Positions 38,271 to 46,722 of a stretch of DNA of 64,000 bases are shown here, piece after piece. The notes below the pieces were generated by a model, which saw nothing but the letters and a program-made list of their open reading frames with translations, had not been told where the DNA came from and searched no databases. This DNA is from Streptomyces olivaceus (GTDB lineage Bacteria > Actinomycetota > Actinomycetes > Streptomycetales > Streptomycetaceae), in contig NZ_JOFH01000005.1 in the NCBI RefSeq assembly GCF_000721235.1, forward strand, positions 1 through 64,000, written 5' to 3'. The position numbers were made by a program, and so were the translations under genes. Within the stretch, counting starts at the first letter, position 1, and the number at the start of each line of letters is the position of its first letter.

Positions 38271-40065
38271 CTCGACGACCACCGACTCCGAGACCACCGA
38301 CCCGACGACCACCGACCCCACGACCCCGGACCCGGCGACGGCTCCCGCGACGGCCGCCGACTCGACGTCCCCTGCCGGCAAGCGGCGCACCCGGGACGGA
38401 TCCGGCATCCTCCGCACCGCTCTGCGGCGCAACGTCGGCGCGATGGCCTGGGGCACCCTGCTCATGGGCCTCTACCAGGCCGGCGAGACCGCCTTCCCCA
38501 TCGCGCTCGGCCTGATCGTCGAGCACACGATGCGGGAGCGGAGCCCCGTCTCGCTGGGTGTCTCGATCGGCGCGCTGGCCGTGATCATCACGACCGTGTC
38601 GCTGTCGTGGCGGTTCGGGATGCGCATCCTGCAGAAGGCCAACACGACGGAGGCGCACCGCTGGAGGGTGCGGGTCGCGGCCTGCGGCCTCCAGCCGGTG
38701 GCCCGCGACGTCGACCTGAAGTCCGGCGAGGTGCTGACCATCGCCACCGAGGACGCCGACCAGACCGCCGACATCATCGAGGTGGTGCCGCTGCTCATCA
38801 GCTCGCTGGTCGCCGTGCTGATCGCGGCGATCGCGCTCGGCCTCGCCGACCTGCGGCTCGGGGCGCTGGTCATCGCGGGGACCGTCGCGATCCTGTCGAT
38901 CCTCAGCGTGATGTCCCGGCGGATCGGCTCCAGCACCCGCGAGCAGCAGGCGCGGGTGGCCCGCGCGGGCGCGAAGGTCGCCGACCTGATCATCGGGCTG
39001 CGCCCGCTGCACGGCTTCGGCGGCAACCACGCGGCGTTCCGGTCCTACCGGAGGGTCAGCGCCGAGGCGCGGCAGCAGTCGGTCACCGTCGCCCGGGTGG
39101 GCGGTGTGTACGCGGGCGTCGCGCTGGTCCTCAACGCGGTCCTCGCCGCCGCCGTGACGCTGACGGCCGGCTGGCTGGCGTTCGAGGGGCGGATCAACAT
39201 CGGCGAACTCGTGATGGCCGTGGGGCTCGCGCAGTTCATCATGGAGCCGCTGAAACTCTTCTCGGAGATGCCGAAGTACGTGATGATCGCGCGGGCCTCG
39301 GCCGAGCGGATGGCTCTGGTGCTGACGGCGCCGCCGGTGACGACACCGGGCACGGACCGGCCCGCCGCGGGCACCGGCCTGGAGGTCGACGGCGTCCGGC
39401 ACGGTGCCCTGCGCGGGGTGCGGTTCCGGGTGGCCGCCGGCGAGTTCGTGGCCGTCGCCGCCTACCAGCCGCGCGCGGCGGCCGACCTCGCCGCCGTCCT
39501 GGCACTGCACGTGCCGCCGGACGCCTACGAGGGCTCGGTGCGGCTCGGCGGCCGGGACCTCGCGGACCTGCCGGTCGAGGCGGTCCGGGAGCACCTGCTG
39601 GTCAACCCGTACGACGGCGAGATCTTCGCGGGCACCCTGCGCTCGAACATCGACCCGTCCGGCACCTGCGCCACCGTCCCGGAGGCCGTCGAGGCGTCGA
39701 TGCTCACCGACGTCGTCGCGCTGCACCGGGAGGGGCTGGACTACGCCGTCCGCGACCGGGGCGCGAACCTCTCCGGGGGGCAGCGCCAACGGCTCTCCCT
39801 GGCCCGCGCCCTGGCCGCCGACACCGACGTCCTGGTGCTGCGCGACCCGACCACGGCCGTCGACGCGGTCACCGAACAACTCGTCGCGCGCAACGTGGCC
39901 GAGCTGCGCCGGGGGCGCACCACCCTGGTGATCACCAGCAGCCCCGCGCTCCTTGACGCCGCCGACCGGGTCCTCGTCCTGGACGACGGCGTGGTCACGG
40001 CCGAGGACACCCACCGCAACCTCCTGGCCCACGACGACGACTACCGGCTCGCGGTGACCAGATGA
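38260..40065 (+). CDS. cchI: ABC exporter-type half-transporter with lost Walker motifs
   Basis: 601 residues. The ATG at 38260 overlaps the end of cchH by 11 bases. A Thr/Asp/Ser/Pro-rich tail (1-40) precedes the six-span membrane domain (about 55-350). In the ATPase domain the Walker A site is [11 protein letters not shown] (400-410) with no GKS/T. Walker B is VLVLRDPTT (Asp to Arg528, Glu to Asp529), the Q-loop Gln is absent ([10 protein letters not shown]) and the H-loop reads ITSSPALL. Only the signature LSGGQRQR (504-511) is perfect. It is therefore the degenerate partner of CchG. Together they could form a single complete ATP site. Confidence 0.9.
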   Translation: MTTDSTTTDSETTDPTTTDPTTPDPATAPATAADSTSPAGKRRTRDGSGILRTALRRNVGAMAWGTLLMGLYQAGETAFPIALGLIVEHTMRERSPVSLGVSIGALAVIITTVSLSWRFGMRILQKANTTEAHRWRVRVAACGLQPVARDVDLKSGEVLTIATEDADQTADIIEVVPLLISSLVAVLIAAIALGLADLRLGALVIAGTVAILSILSVMSRRIGSSTREQQARVARAGAKVADLIIGLRPLHGFGGNHAAFRSYRRVSAEARQQSVTVARVGGVYAGVALVLNAVLAAAVTLTAGWLAFEGRINIGELVMAVGLAQFIMEPLKLFSEMPKYVMIARASAERMALVLTAPPVTTPGTDRPAAGTGLEVDGVRHGALRGVRFRVAAGEFVAVAAYQPRAAADLAAVLALHVPPDAYEGSVRLGGRDLADLPVEAVREHLLVNPYDGEIFAGTLRSNIDPSGTCATVPEAVEASMLTDVVALHREGLDYAVRDRGANLSGGQRQRLSLARALAADTDVLVLRDPTTAVDAVTEQLVARNVAELRRGRTTLVITSSPALLDAADRVLVLDDGVVTAEDTHRNLLAHDDDYRLAVTR

Positions 40066-40221
40066 ACAGGTGACCAAGTGACCGGTGACCTCGGGCGCCC
40101 GTCGCGCGTTGCACCCGTGCCGGATGTTTGCCGTCGCGCCGACGGGAAAGGGGCTCTGTGATCACCGGTGCAGACAATCCGGTGCGAAGCGTGTAGAAGC
40201 CGGATCAGCAAGGAGGTTTCG

Positions 40222-40299
40222 ATGTCCTCGAAGCGACGTCGCAAGAAGAAGGCCCGCCGCAAGAACGGTGCCAACCACGGCAGCCGTCCCCAGAGCTGA
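40222..40299 (+). CDS. 50S ribosomal protein bL37
   Basis: A 25-codon gene, MSSKRRRKKKARRKNGANHG and five more residues, with an almost ideal AAGGAGGT five bases before the ATG. It is extremely basic and ends NHGSRPQS. This matches bL37, the very small actinobacteria-specific large-subunit protein first seen in mycobacterial ribosome structures (which ends NHGKRP). It lies between cchI and cchJ. A strong terminator follows 13 bases downstream. About 155 bases separate it from cchI, so it probably has its own promoter. Confidence 0.88.
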   Translation: MSSKRRRKKKARRKNGANHGSRPQS

Positions 40300-40312
40300 G
40301 GACGTCTCCTGC

Positions 40313-40353
40313 ACGTCGGGCGGGCGGCAGTGGCCGCCCGCCCGACGTGTTTC
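40313..40353 (+). terminator. strong terminator after bL37
   Basis: A perfect 15-bp stem (40313-40327 with 40334-40348), loop CAGTGG, is followed by GTTTC. It separates bL37 from the convergent cchJ (stop at 40381) and can act for both strands. Confidence 0.85.
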
Positions 40354-40380
40354 TCCGGGCCACGTCTCTGCGCGCCCGGA

Positions 40381-41475
40381 TCACCGGGCCAGCGCCCATG
40401 CGACGTCCCGGAGCAGTGCGTGCCGCCAGCCCGCCCGGTCGTGGTCCGACGCCGACCGGGAGACCCGCACCGTCGCGCCGGCCTCCGCGGTGAGCGACTC
40501 CACCAGGCCGCAGTGCGGCAGCATCCGCGTCTCGTGCTCGCCCACGTCGAAGGCGACCCGCAGGCCCGAGAGATCGGGCCGCCCGCGCAGACGCTCCGCG
40601 AGAACGCCGCCGACCGGGCCGCCCAGCGGATCCGCCGACTCCGCCGCCCCGGGCGTCCACCACGCCGACGGCGACTGGCAGGCCACGCGCGACACCAGCC
40701 CGGGGAATTCGAGGGCGGCGTACAGGGCGCTCAGCCCGCCGAGGCTCTGCCCCGCGACCACCAGCCGGTCCGGGTCCGCGCGGACACCGCTCCCGGCGAC
40801 GAGGGGCAGCAGTTCGTCCCGGACCGCCTCCCACAGCGCCGGCCGGCATCCGAACTCGGCCGCGCGGTCCTTGGCCGGGAGGAAGACGAGCGTGACCGGC
40901 GGCATGTCACCGTCCGCGACGGCCGAGTCGAACGCGGTCACCGCCGGGTGGAGATACAGCCAGTCGTCCCCGTCCAGGAGCAGCACCACGGGCCCACCCC
41001 CACCCGCCTCGTGGACGCGCACGGTACGGCGCCCGCCGAGCCGTTCGCTCGCCCAGCGCAGCCGGGTGCGGGGCAGCGGCAGCACGTCGTCCGGGCCGAC
41101 CGGGGGCCAGTGCGGCTGGGGCGGCGCGTCCGGGGTCGCGGCGACGGACCGGTCGCCGCCCGCGCCCGCCGGGTTGCACGGATCGGCGTACGCCTCGTCG
41201 CCCACGAGGAACTGGTACGTCACCCGCAGCCGTGCCGGCATGCGCACCTCGGCGTACCAGCAGTCCGTCCCGCCCCACCTGCGCAGGGGTACCGGCGCCG
41301 ACCAGCTCTCGAAGCCGACGCTCGCCGCCTCGGAGCCGCGGCGCAGGAACAGGGTCGTCCAGCCGTCGCCGTCCGGCACCGACACGGGCGTGCGCGCCGC
41401 GGCCCAGAAGGCGTCGGTGCCGGGCTCTTCCGGCAGTCCGAACGCGGCGAAGGCCGCTTCCCCCGTCAACTCCAT
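40381..41475 (-). CDS. cchJ: siderophore esterase (Fes/IroE-like)
   Basis: 364 residues. An N-terminal beta-sandwich domain of the enterochelin-esterase type (about 10-110: FWAAARTPVSVPDGDGWTT, ending DPCNPAG) precedes an alpha/beta-hydrolase. The nucleophile Ser244 is in VAGQSLGGLSALYA and the probable His345 in SDHDRAGWRHAL. In the coelichelin pathway the esterase is thought to release the peptide from CchH, which has no TE domain, or to hydrolyse it for iron release. AAGGAG precedes the ATG. It is divergent from cchK with a shared iron box. Confidence 0.9.
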   Translation of the reverse strand: MELTGEAAFAAFGLPEEPGTDAFWAAARTPVSVPDGDGWTTLFLRRGSEAASVGFESWSAPVPLRRWGGTDCWYAEVRMPARLRVTYQFLVGDEAYADPCNPAGAGGDRSVAATPDAPPQPHWPPVGPDDVLPLPRTRLRWASERLGGRRTVRVHEAGGGGPVVLLLDGDDWLYLHPAVTAFDSAVADGDMPPVTLVFLPAKDRAAEFGCRPALWEAVRDELLPLVAGSGVRADPDRLVVAGQSLGGLSALYAALEFPGLVSRVACQSPSAWWTPGAAESADPLGGPVGGVLAERLRGRPDLSGLRVAFDVGEHETRMLPHCGLVESLTAEAGATVRVSRSASDHDRAGWRHALLRDVAWALAR

Positions 41476-41524
41476 CGGCGTCTCCTTGTCGAGCGGAACA
41501 CCCGAAGGCTAAGCTCAGCGATTA

Positions 41525-41543
41525 TTAGGCGAGCCTAACCTAA
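41525..41543. promoter_or_regulatory. DmdR-type iron box, cchJ/cchK divergent promoter
   Basis: TTAGGCGAGCCTAACCTAA matches the reverse consensus at 18 of 19 positions, the best in the window along with the cchB box. It lies 50 bases from cchJ and 22 bases from cchK and can silence both. Confidence 0.9.
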
Positions 41544-41564
41544 TGCCCATGGGAGGCGCCGGGT

Positions 41565-41777
41565 ATGAGCACCAACCCCTTCGACGACGCCGAGGGCCGC
41601 TTCCTGGTCCTCGTGAACCACGAGGGCCAGCACTCGCTCTGGCCGTCCTTCGCCGAGGTCCCCGGGGGCTGGACCGTCGCCTTCGAGGAGAACACCCGGG
41701 ACGCCTGCCTCGCGTACGTCGAGGCCAACTGGAGGGACCTGCGCCCGCGTTCCCTCGCCGAGTCCGCGGACGCCTGA
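41565..41777 (+). CDS. cchK: MbtH-like protein
   Basis: 70 residues with the full MbtH signature: [31 protein letters not shown] and DLRPRSL, including the three conserved Trp residues. MbtH proteins bind NRPS adenylation domains and stabilise or activate them. The only NRPS here is CchH, so it is the natural partner, although MbtH proteins are often exchangeable. It is the last gene of the locus, and a hairpin follows within 30 bases. Confidence 0.94.
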   Translation: MSTNPFDDAEGRFLVLVNHEGQHSLWPSFAEVPGGWTVAFEENTRDACLAYVEANWRDLRPRSLAESADA

Positions 41778-41796
41778 CCCCCGGCCACCGGCACGC

Positions 41797-41828
41797 GGGG
41801 GACCCGCGTCCGCGATCCCGCGGGGTCC
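41797..41828 (+). terminator. probable terminator after cchK
   Basis: GGACCCGCG (41800-41808) pairs with CGCGGGGTCC (41819-41828) with one bulged base and a ten-base loop. It marks the right border of the coelichelin locus. Confidence 0.45.
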
Positions 41829-41916
41829 GGGAGGAATTCGCTCGCGGCCCCGTGCGGGGGTCGCTAGCCTCCGGTGGGGCGTCGGTGAGGCGACGCGCGT
41901 GCGGAGGGAGCGGGGG

Positions 41917-42636
41917 ATGGCGGACCAAGGCGTGCGAACCGACCGGCTGGGCCTGTTGCTCGAACAGTTCGACCAGGCCAGGGAGATGGCGCAGGTCCGG
42001 CTGACCGGGCTCGGCGACGAGGAGTACCTCTGGGAGCCGGTGGCCGACTGCTGGTCGCTGCGGCGGAGGGGGGAGGCCGTGACGCCCCGGGCCTACGGGC
42101 CGGGCGAGTGGGTGCTCGACAAGGGCGCCCCGGACATCCCTTCGAGCGAGTACGCCGAGGTCGCCCGGCAGGCCGCTGGAGGCATGCCGGTCTCCAGGAT
42201 CGCCGAAGACTGGAGCGTGAGCGTCGAGCGGGTCGGGGAGGTACTGGCCTTCACCGGGACGCCCGAGCCTGACAGGACTCCGGTCACGACCATCGCCTGG
42301 CGGCTGGCGCACCTGCACTCCTGCTTCGCGGGCCAGTGGGAGTGGACCTTCGGGGAGCGCCGCCGGGACCCGAGGCTGCTGGTGGACTTCACGCCCCGGG
42401 CCGGCCTGGCGCTGGAGGCGTTCTGGGCGACGATCGGCCGATGGCGCGAGGACGTCGCGTCCGTCACCGACGAGCAGCTCGACACGGTCGGCCTCTCGCA
42501 GTACCCGTACGGCTCCGACCCCGACGACCCGTTCATCGCCGTCGTGGCGGGTTCGGGTCTCGAGTTCATCCACCACATGGCCGAGATCGCGCTGCTCCGC
42601 GACCTGTGGCGGGCCCGCTTCCCGGGCCGCGGGTGA
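41917..42636 (+). CDS. DinB-superfamily protein
   Basis: 239 residues from an ATG at 41917 with GGGAGCGGGGG upstream. The C-terminal half carries the DinB metal-ligand pattern: TTIAWRLAHLHSCFAGQWEW and, near the end, SGLEFIHHMAEIALLRDLW. A central insert (residues about 60-105) contains an HTH-like VSRIAEDWSVSVERV stretch, which is unusual. Such proteins are putative metal- and thiol-dependent enzymes of unknown substrate. The gene is convergent with the MarR gene, 16 bases apart. Confidence 0.78.
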   Translation: MADQGVRTDRLGLLLEQFDQAREMAQVRLTGLGDEEYLWEPVADCWSLRRRGEAVTPRAYGPGEWVLDKGAPDIPSSEYAEVARQAAGGMPVSRIAEDWSVSVERVGEVLAFTGTPEPDRTPVTTIAWRLAHLHSCFAGQWEWTFGERRRDPRLLVDFTPRAGLALEAFWATIGRWREDVASVTDEQLDTVGLSQYPYGSDPDDPFIAVVAGSGLEFIHHMAEIALLRDLWRARFPGRG

Positions 42637-42652
42637 GGCGACGCGCCGCTGT

Positions 42653-43174
42653 TCAGTCCGCCTCCGTCTCCTCGTCCGTGTCGAACCGGGCCAGCCGTGC
42701 CGTCACGTCGTCGGCCAGCCGGGTGAGGAGGCGGGCGAGGTCGTCGCGGTCCTGCCGGGGCCAGTCGGCGAGCGCCTCGGCGAACCAGCCCAGCAGTGAG
42801 GTGACATAGCGGTTGGCGGCCTCCGTGCCCGACCCGGTCGGTTCGATGAGGCTCGCGCGACGGTCGTGGGGGTCGGCGACCCGGCGTACGAGACCGCGCT
42901 TCTCCAGGGTCTGCACCTGGCGGGTGACGTGCGGCCCCACGACCTGCATCCGGTCGGCGATCTCGCCGATCCGCAGCGCCCTGTCCGCCGTGCGCAGGGA
43001 CAGCAGTACCCCCATGGCGGGCCGGTCCAGGGCGAGTCCGGCCGCGTCGGCGGCGCGTTCGGTGAGCCTGCCCTTGGTGATGGCGGCGCTCAGCTGAGTG
43101 ATGCGGGGCAGCACGGCGAGCAGGTCGGCGTGCGGATTCTCCGGTGCCGGCGGTCCGGCGGGGTCGGGGGTCAT
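42653..43174 (-). CDS. MarR-family transcriptional regulator
   Basis: 173 residues with the winged-helix core: LRIGEIADRMQVVGPHVTRQVQTLEKRGLVRRVADPHDRRASLIEPT (about 67-113). The DxRxxx wing is intact. The ATG is preceded by ATGGAGAT. It is divergent from an FAD monooxygenase gene, and two inverted repeats in the spacer are likely operators. By analogy with similar pairs it should repress the monooxygenase until a phenolic or other aromatic ligand binds. Confidence 0.9.
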   Translation of the reverse strand: MTPDPAGPPAPENPHADLLAVLPRITQLSAAITKGRLTERAADAAGLALDRPAMGVLLSLRTADRALRIGEIADRMQVVGPHVTRQVQTLEKRGLVRRVADPHDRRASLIEPTGSGTEAANRYVTSLLGWFAEALADWPRQDRDDLARLLTRLADDVTARLARFDTDEETEAD

Positions 43175-43189
43175 GACATCTCCATTTGC

Positions 43190-43206
43190 ATACCTGAGTT
43201 AGGTAT
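43190..43206. promoter_or_regulatory. candidate MarR operator 1
   Basis: ATACCTGAGTTAGGTAT has perfect six-base arms (ATACCT and AGGTAT) around a five-base centre. It sits 16 bases from the MarR start, in an A/T-rich pocket that is unusual for this DNA. Confidence 0.7.
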
Positions 43207-43261
43207 CTATATCGTGGGGGACGGCCGGGTGCCTGCAAGGGTGCCGTATGGCCCCTGTAAA

Positions 43262-43280
43262 GATACCTAAGGTACGTATC
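43262..43280. promoter_or_regulatory. candidate MarR operator 2
   Basis: GATACCTAAGGTACGTATC has GATAC and GTATC arms and repeats the ATACCT half-site of operator 1. It lies 70 bases before the monooxygenase start, so the two sites bracket the divergent promoters. Confidence 0.65.
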
Positions 43281-43349
43281 TGTATTGCCTCTCCGATGCG
43301 TGCCTGCCTCGCGCCGGGACACGTCGTCCCGGCGGAAAGGTGGCAAGTC

Positions 43350-44573
43350 ATGAACCGCACCTCCCGTCCCACTCGCCGCGTGCTGATCTCCGGAGCCAGT
43401 ATCGCGGGCCCCGCGCTCGCGTACTGGCTCGACCGGTACGGCTTCGAGGTGACCGTCGTCGAGAAGGCGTCCGCCGTACGTGGTGGCGGGTACGCCATCG
43501 ACATACGCGGAACGGCCCGCGAGGCCGTGGACCGCATGGGCCTGCTGCCGGTTCTGCGCAAGGCGCACGTGAACAGCCAGCGGATCACCTTCCTGGACGC
43601 GGCGGGGGACACCGTCGGTGCCCTGCAGCCCGAGCAGGTGACCGGGGGAGAGGCGGGTCTCGACCTCGAGGTGCGCCGAGGCGACCTGGCCGACGCGCTC
43701 CACACCCCGCTCCGCGACCGGGTCGAGTTCCTCTTCGAGGACTCGATCGCGACGCTGGACGACAACGGCGACGCCGTGCACGTCGTCCTCGACAGCGGCG
43801 TCCGCCGCACCTTCGACCTCGTCGTCGGCGCGGACGGGCTGCACTCGAACACGCGCCGGCTGGTCCTCGGCCCGGAAGAGCCGTTCCACCACTACCTCGG
43901 CCACGTCTTCGCGGGCTTCACCCTGCCCAACGAGTTCGGTCTCGCCCACGAGGCCGTCATCTGGAACGAGCCGGGCCGCGGCGCGACCCTCTACGCCCAC
44001 GAGCCGTCCGACCGGGTGCACGGCTTCCTCACCTTCACCCGCGAGACTCCGCCGATCGAGGCGTTCCGCGACCCCCGGGCCCAGCGCGACCTGGTGGCGG
44101 CACGTTTCCCCGAACGGGTCTGGCACCTGCCGCGGCTGGTGGAGGGCATGAGCCGGGCCGACGACCTGTTCTTCGACGTCGTGAGCCAGATCCACCTGCG
44201 GACCTGGTCGCACGGGCGGGTGGTGCTGGCCGGCGACGCCGCGCACGCCACCTCCTTCCTCTCCGGGCAGGGTTCGAGCGTCGCGCTCGTCGGCGCCTAC
44301 GTGCTGGCCGGGGAACTGGCCACGCACGCGGACCACGCCGAGGCCTTCGCGGCGTACGAGCGGCGGATGCGGCCCTTCGCCGAGCGCAACCAGGCACTCG
44401 CCACCAGCGGCGGCACGGTGGTCACGCCGACGACGCGTGAGCAGCTGGAGGCCCGCAACGCCATGCTGCGCGACCCCGCCGCCATGGCGCGCGTGATGGC
44501 GACGCAGGGCGCCGAGGAGGGCCGGGCCGCCCACTCCTCCCTGGCCCTGCCCGACTATCCGCAGGCCGGCTGA
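43350..44573 (+). CDS. FAD-dependent monooxygenase (PheA/TetX-like)
   Basis: 407 residues starting at the ATG with AAAGGTGG upstream. The frame is open earlier but the FAD fold starts here: VLISGASIAGPALAYWL (GxGxxG variant), then the DG motif DLVVGADGLHSNTR (about 160-174) and GRVVLAGDAAHATSFLSGQGSSVALVGA (about 290-317), the second FAD/ribityl motif. These are class A flavin monooxygenases that hydroxylate aromatic or polycyclic substrates with NAD(P)H. It is controlled, by position, by the divergent MarR. Confidence 0.9.
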   Translation: MNRTSRPTRRVLISGASIAGPALAYWLDRYGFEVTVVEKASAVRGGGYAIDIRGTAREAVDRMGLLPVLRKAHVNSQRITFLDAAGDTVGALQPEQVTGGEAGLDLEVRRGDLADALHTPLRDRVEFLFEDSIATLDDNGDAVHVVLDSGVRRTFDLVVGADGLHSNTRRLVLGPEEPFHHYLGHVFAGFTLPNEFGLAHEAVIWNEPGRGATLYAHEPSDRVHGFLTFTRETPPIEAFRDPRAQRDLVAARFPERVWHLPRLVEGMSRADDLFFDVVSQIHLRTWSHGRVVLAGDAAHATSFLSGQGSSVALVGAYVLAGELATHADHAEAFAAYERRMRPFAERNQALATSGGTVVTPTTREQLEARNAMLRDPAAMARVMATQGAEEGRAAHSSLALPDYPQAG

Positions 44574-44620
44574 GGCGGAGCGGACCGGCCGCCCGCAGCC
44601 GTGGGGGAGAGGATGCGGTC

Positions 44621-45196
44621 CTACGACCGCCAGCCGTGCAGGAGCAGGTCGAAGGCCGCCTCCACGGCCGCGTGCGGATCGGACCGGCCCGTGGTCAGCG
44701 CCGGGACCTCCAGGGTGAACCGCGCCAGCGCCGCGCAGGCCGGGTCGTCCGCCGGGCGGCCGAGCTCCGCCGCGATCGCCGCGCTCAGGGTGGCGGCGTG
44801 CCGCATCCACATGCGCTCCCCGTACTCCCGCAGCGCCGGTGTGCCGTTGACCAGTGCCGTGAACCGGTCCCGCCGCGGGTCCGTGGCGATCGGCACCCAG
44901 GACCTCAGCGCGTGCTCCCGGAGGGCCTCGACGACTCCGAGGCCCTCCGGCCGCTCGCGGACGGCGGCGGTCAGCGCTCGGTCGACGTCCTCCTCCCGGT
45001 CGAAGACGAGCGACTCCTTGCCCGGGAAGTGCGCGAAGAGGGTCGTCGTCGAGACGTCGGCCCGCTCGGCGACGTCACGGACGCTCACCCGGTCGAAGCC
45101 CTGCTCCAGGAAGAGCTCCAGGGCCGCGTCGGCGATGGCCTGCCGGGTCGCCGCCTTCTTGCGCTCACGGCGGCCGGGGATCGGTGTGTCGGGCAT
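44621..45196 (-). CDS. TetR-family regulator, divergent from a flavin monooxygenase
   Basis: 191 residues from the ATG at 45196. An ATG 18 bases upstream is equally possible because neither has a good Shine-Dalgarno. The HTH is DAALELFLEQGFDRVSVRDVAERADVSTTTLFAHFPGKESLVF (about 26-68). The C-terminal domain is TetR_C-like (VVEALREHALRSWVPIATDP). A GTAATGCATCAC near-palindrome immediately before the start could be its operator. It probably represses itself and the monooxygenase gene at 45370. Confidence 0.85.
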   Translation of the reverse strand: MPDTPIPGRRERKKAATRQAIADAALELFLEQGFDRVSVRDVAERADVSTTTLFAHFPGKESLVFDREEDVDRALTAAVRERPEGLGVVEALREHALRSWVPIATDPRRDRFTALVNGTPALREYGERMWMRHAATLSAAIAAELGRPADDPACAALARFTLEVPALTTGRSDPHAAVEAAFDLLLHGWRS

Positions 45197-45369
45197 GGCA
45201 GCACTGTAATGCATCACTGGAACGACAAAGAAACTTGACTGGTTGCAGTTTCGTACTCGTTTCTGGTTTGGTGGACTCCGGGGACGCCGCCCGCATCGGA
45301 CGGCGCGGAGCCGGCCGCCGGTACGCCGTGGCCCGGACCGTCGCGCCCCGTCCACGAAAGGAACCCACC

Positions 45370-46530
45370 GTGAACTCCCCGACGCCCGCGAACGCGCGGA
45401 TCAGCATCATCGGAGCCGGCCCCGGCGGCCTGACCTGCGCACGCGTCCTGCGGCAGCACGGCATCGCCGCGACGGTGTACGACCGCGAACCGGACGCGGC
45501 CTCCCGCGACCAGGGCGGCTCGCTCGACCTGCACGAGGAGGACGGCCAACTCGCCCTGCGGGAAGCGGGACTGCTGGCGGAGTTCTTCGCGCTCGCCCGG
45601 ACCGAGAGCCAGGAGGAGCGACGCATCGATCCCGCGGGCCGCCTCCTCGGGCACCGGCTGCCGGACGAGGGCGAGACGGCGCGTCCGGAGATCGACCGCG
45701 GGCAGCTCCGCGACGTGCTGCTGCGCTCGCTGGACGAGGGAGCGGTCCGGTGGGGACGCACCCTCGCCTCGGTCGGCGGACCCGCCGAAGGGCCGCGGAC
45801 CCTGACCTTCACCGACGGGAGCACCGTCGAGACCGACCTCGTGATCGGGGCGGACGGCGCCTTCTCCCGGGTCCGCGCCGCCGTGTCGGCCGCCGTGCCG
45901 CGCTACACCGGGGTCGGGTTCCTGGAGGCGTGGTTCGACGACATGGAGGTGGCCCATCCGGAACTCTCCGCGCTGGTCGGCAAGGGCAGCGCGCACGTGT
46001 CCGACGGCGAGCGCGGCCTCTTCGCGCAGCGCGGCAGCGGCGGCCACCTGCGTGTCTACCTGATGCGCCGGGTCCCCGCGGACTGGCTCGCGGAAGGCGG
46101 GCTGCGTCCGGACGACACCGACCGCATCCGGGCGCGGCTCCTCGGCGAGTACGCCGGCTGGGCGCCGGAGCTGCTCAGGATGATCACCGACAACGACGGC
46201 CCGTACGTGGACCGTCCGCTCTTCGCCCTGCCGGTGCCGCACACCTGGCCGCACGCGCCGGGCCTGACGCTGCTGGGCGACGCGGCCCACCTCATGCCGC
46301 CGCTCGGTGCCGGGGTCAACCTCGCCATGCTGGACGCCGCCGAACTCGCGCTCGCCCTCGCCGGCTCGGCCACCGTGGAGGACGCCGTGCGCGGCTACGA
46401 GGAGGTCATGCTGCCGCGCTCGGCCGAGATCGCCGGGATGCTCGACGGCGGTGCCGGATTCCTGCTGGAGGTGCCGGACGCCGACGAACTCGCCCGGTAC
46501 GGCCGGTCCGACGCCGGTCTCACGGTCTGA
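45370..46530 (+). CDS. FAD-dependent monooxygenase (TetX-like)
   Basis: 386 residues from a GTG with AAAGGA upstream. It has the FAD loop IIGAGPGGLTCARVL (about 12-26), an RxxL segment EIDRGQLRDVLLRSL, the DG motif DLVIGADGAFSRVR (about 156-169) and LTLLGDAAHLMPPLGAGVNLAMLDA (about 299-323). The GDAAHLMPPxGGxG block is typical of TetX and related class A monooxygenases. The substrate is unknown. It is the second regulator/monooxygenase pair in 3.4 kb. Confidence 0.9.
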   Translation: MNSPTPANARISIIGAGPGGLTCARVLRQHGIAATVYDREPDAASRDQGGSLDLHEEDGQLALREAGLLAEFFALARTESQEERRIDPAGRLLGHRLPDEGETARPEIDRGQLRDVLLRSLDEGAVRWGRTLASVGGPAEGPRTLTFTDGSTVETDLVIGADGAFSRVRAAVSAAVPRYTGVGFLEAWFDDMEVAHPELSALVGKGSAHVSDGERGLFAQRGSGGHLRVYLMRRVPADWLAEGGLRPDDTDRIRARLLGEYAGWAPELLRMITDNDGPYVDRPLFALPVPHTWPHAPGLTLLGDAAHLMPPLGAGVNLAMLDAAELALALAGSATVEDAVRGYEEVMLPRSAEIAGMLDGGAGFLLEVPDADELARYGRSDAGLTV

Positions 46531-46722
46531 GGGCCCGGCCGTGCGCATCCGCCGCCGAGGCCCGACGGGGCGCCGCGGGGAGGGCGGGCACCCGCCGGGT
46601 CGCGCGGCAGGGCCCGCGCCGGTCGCGACGCGGGCCGAGCAGGTGGTTCGGGCGGCGCGGACGCTGCCGAGGGGCGCGGGCAGTGAGCTGCGCAGGCCCC
46701 TCGTCAGTGTCCGGCCGGCCCC

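Noticed and set aside
28080..38465. Antisense open frames of more than 1300 codons across cchH
   Set aside because: They have compositionally biased products without domains. The + strand shows uninterrupted NRPS modules.
38260..40065. cchI as a pseudogene because its Walker motifs are lost
   Set aside because: The frame is intact over 601 codons and keeps a perfect LSGGQ and membrane domain. The loss is mirrored by the partner CchG.
43248..43349. Upstream in-frame extension of the first flavin monooxygenase
   Set aside because: It would run through the second MarR operator, has no ribosome site, and the FAD fold begins at 43350.
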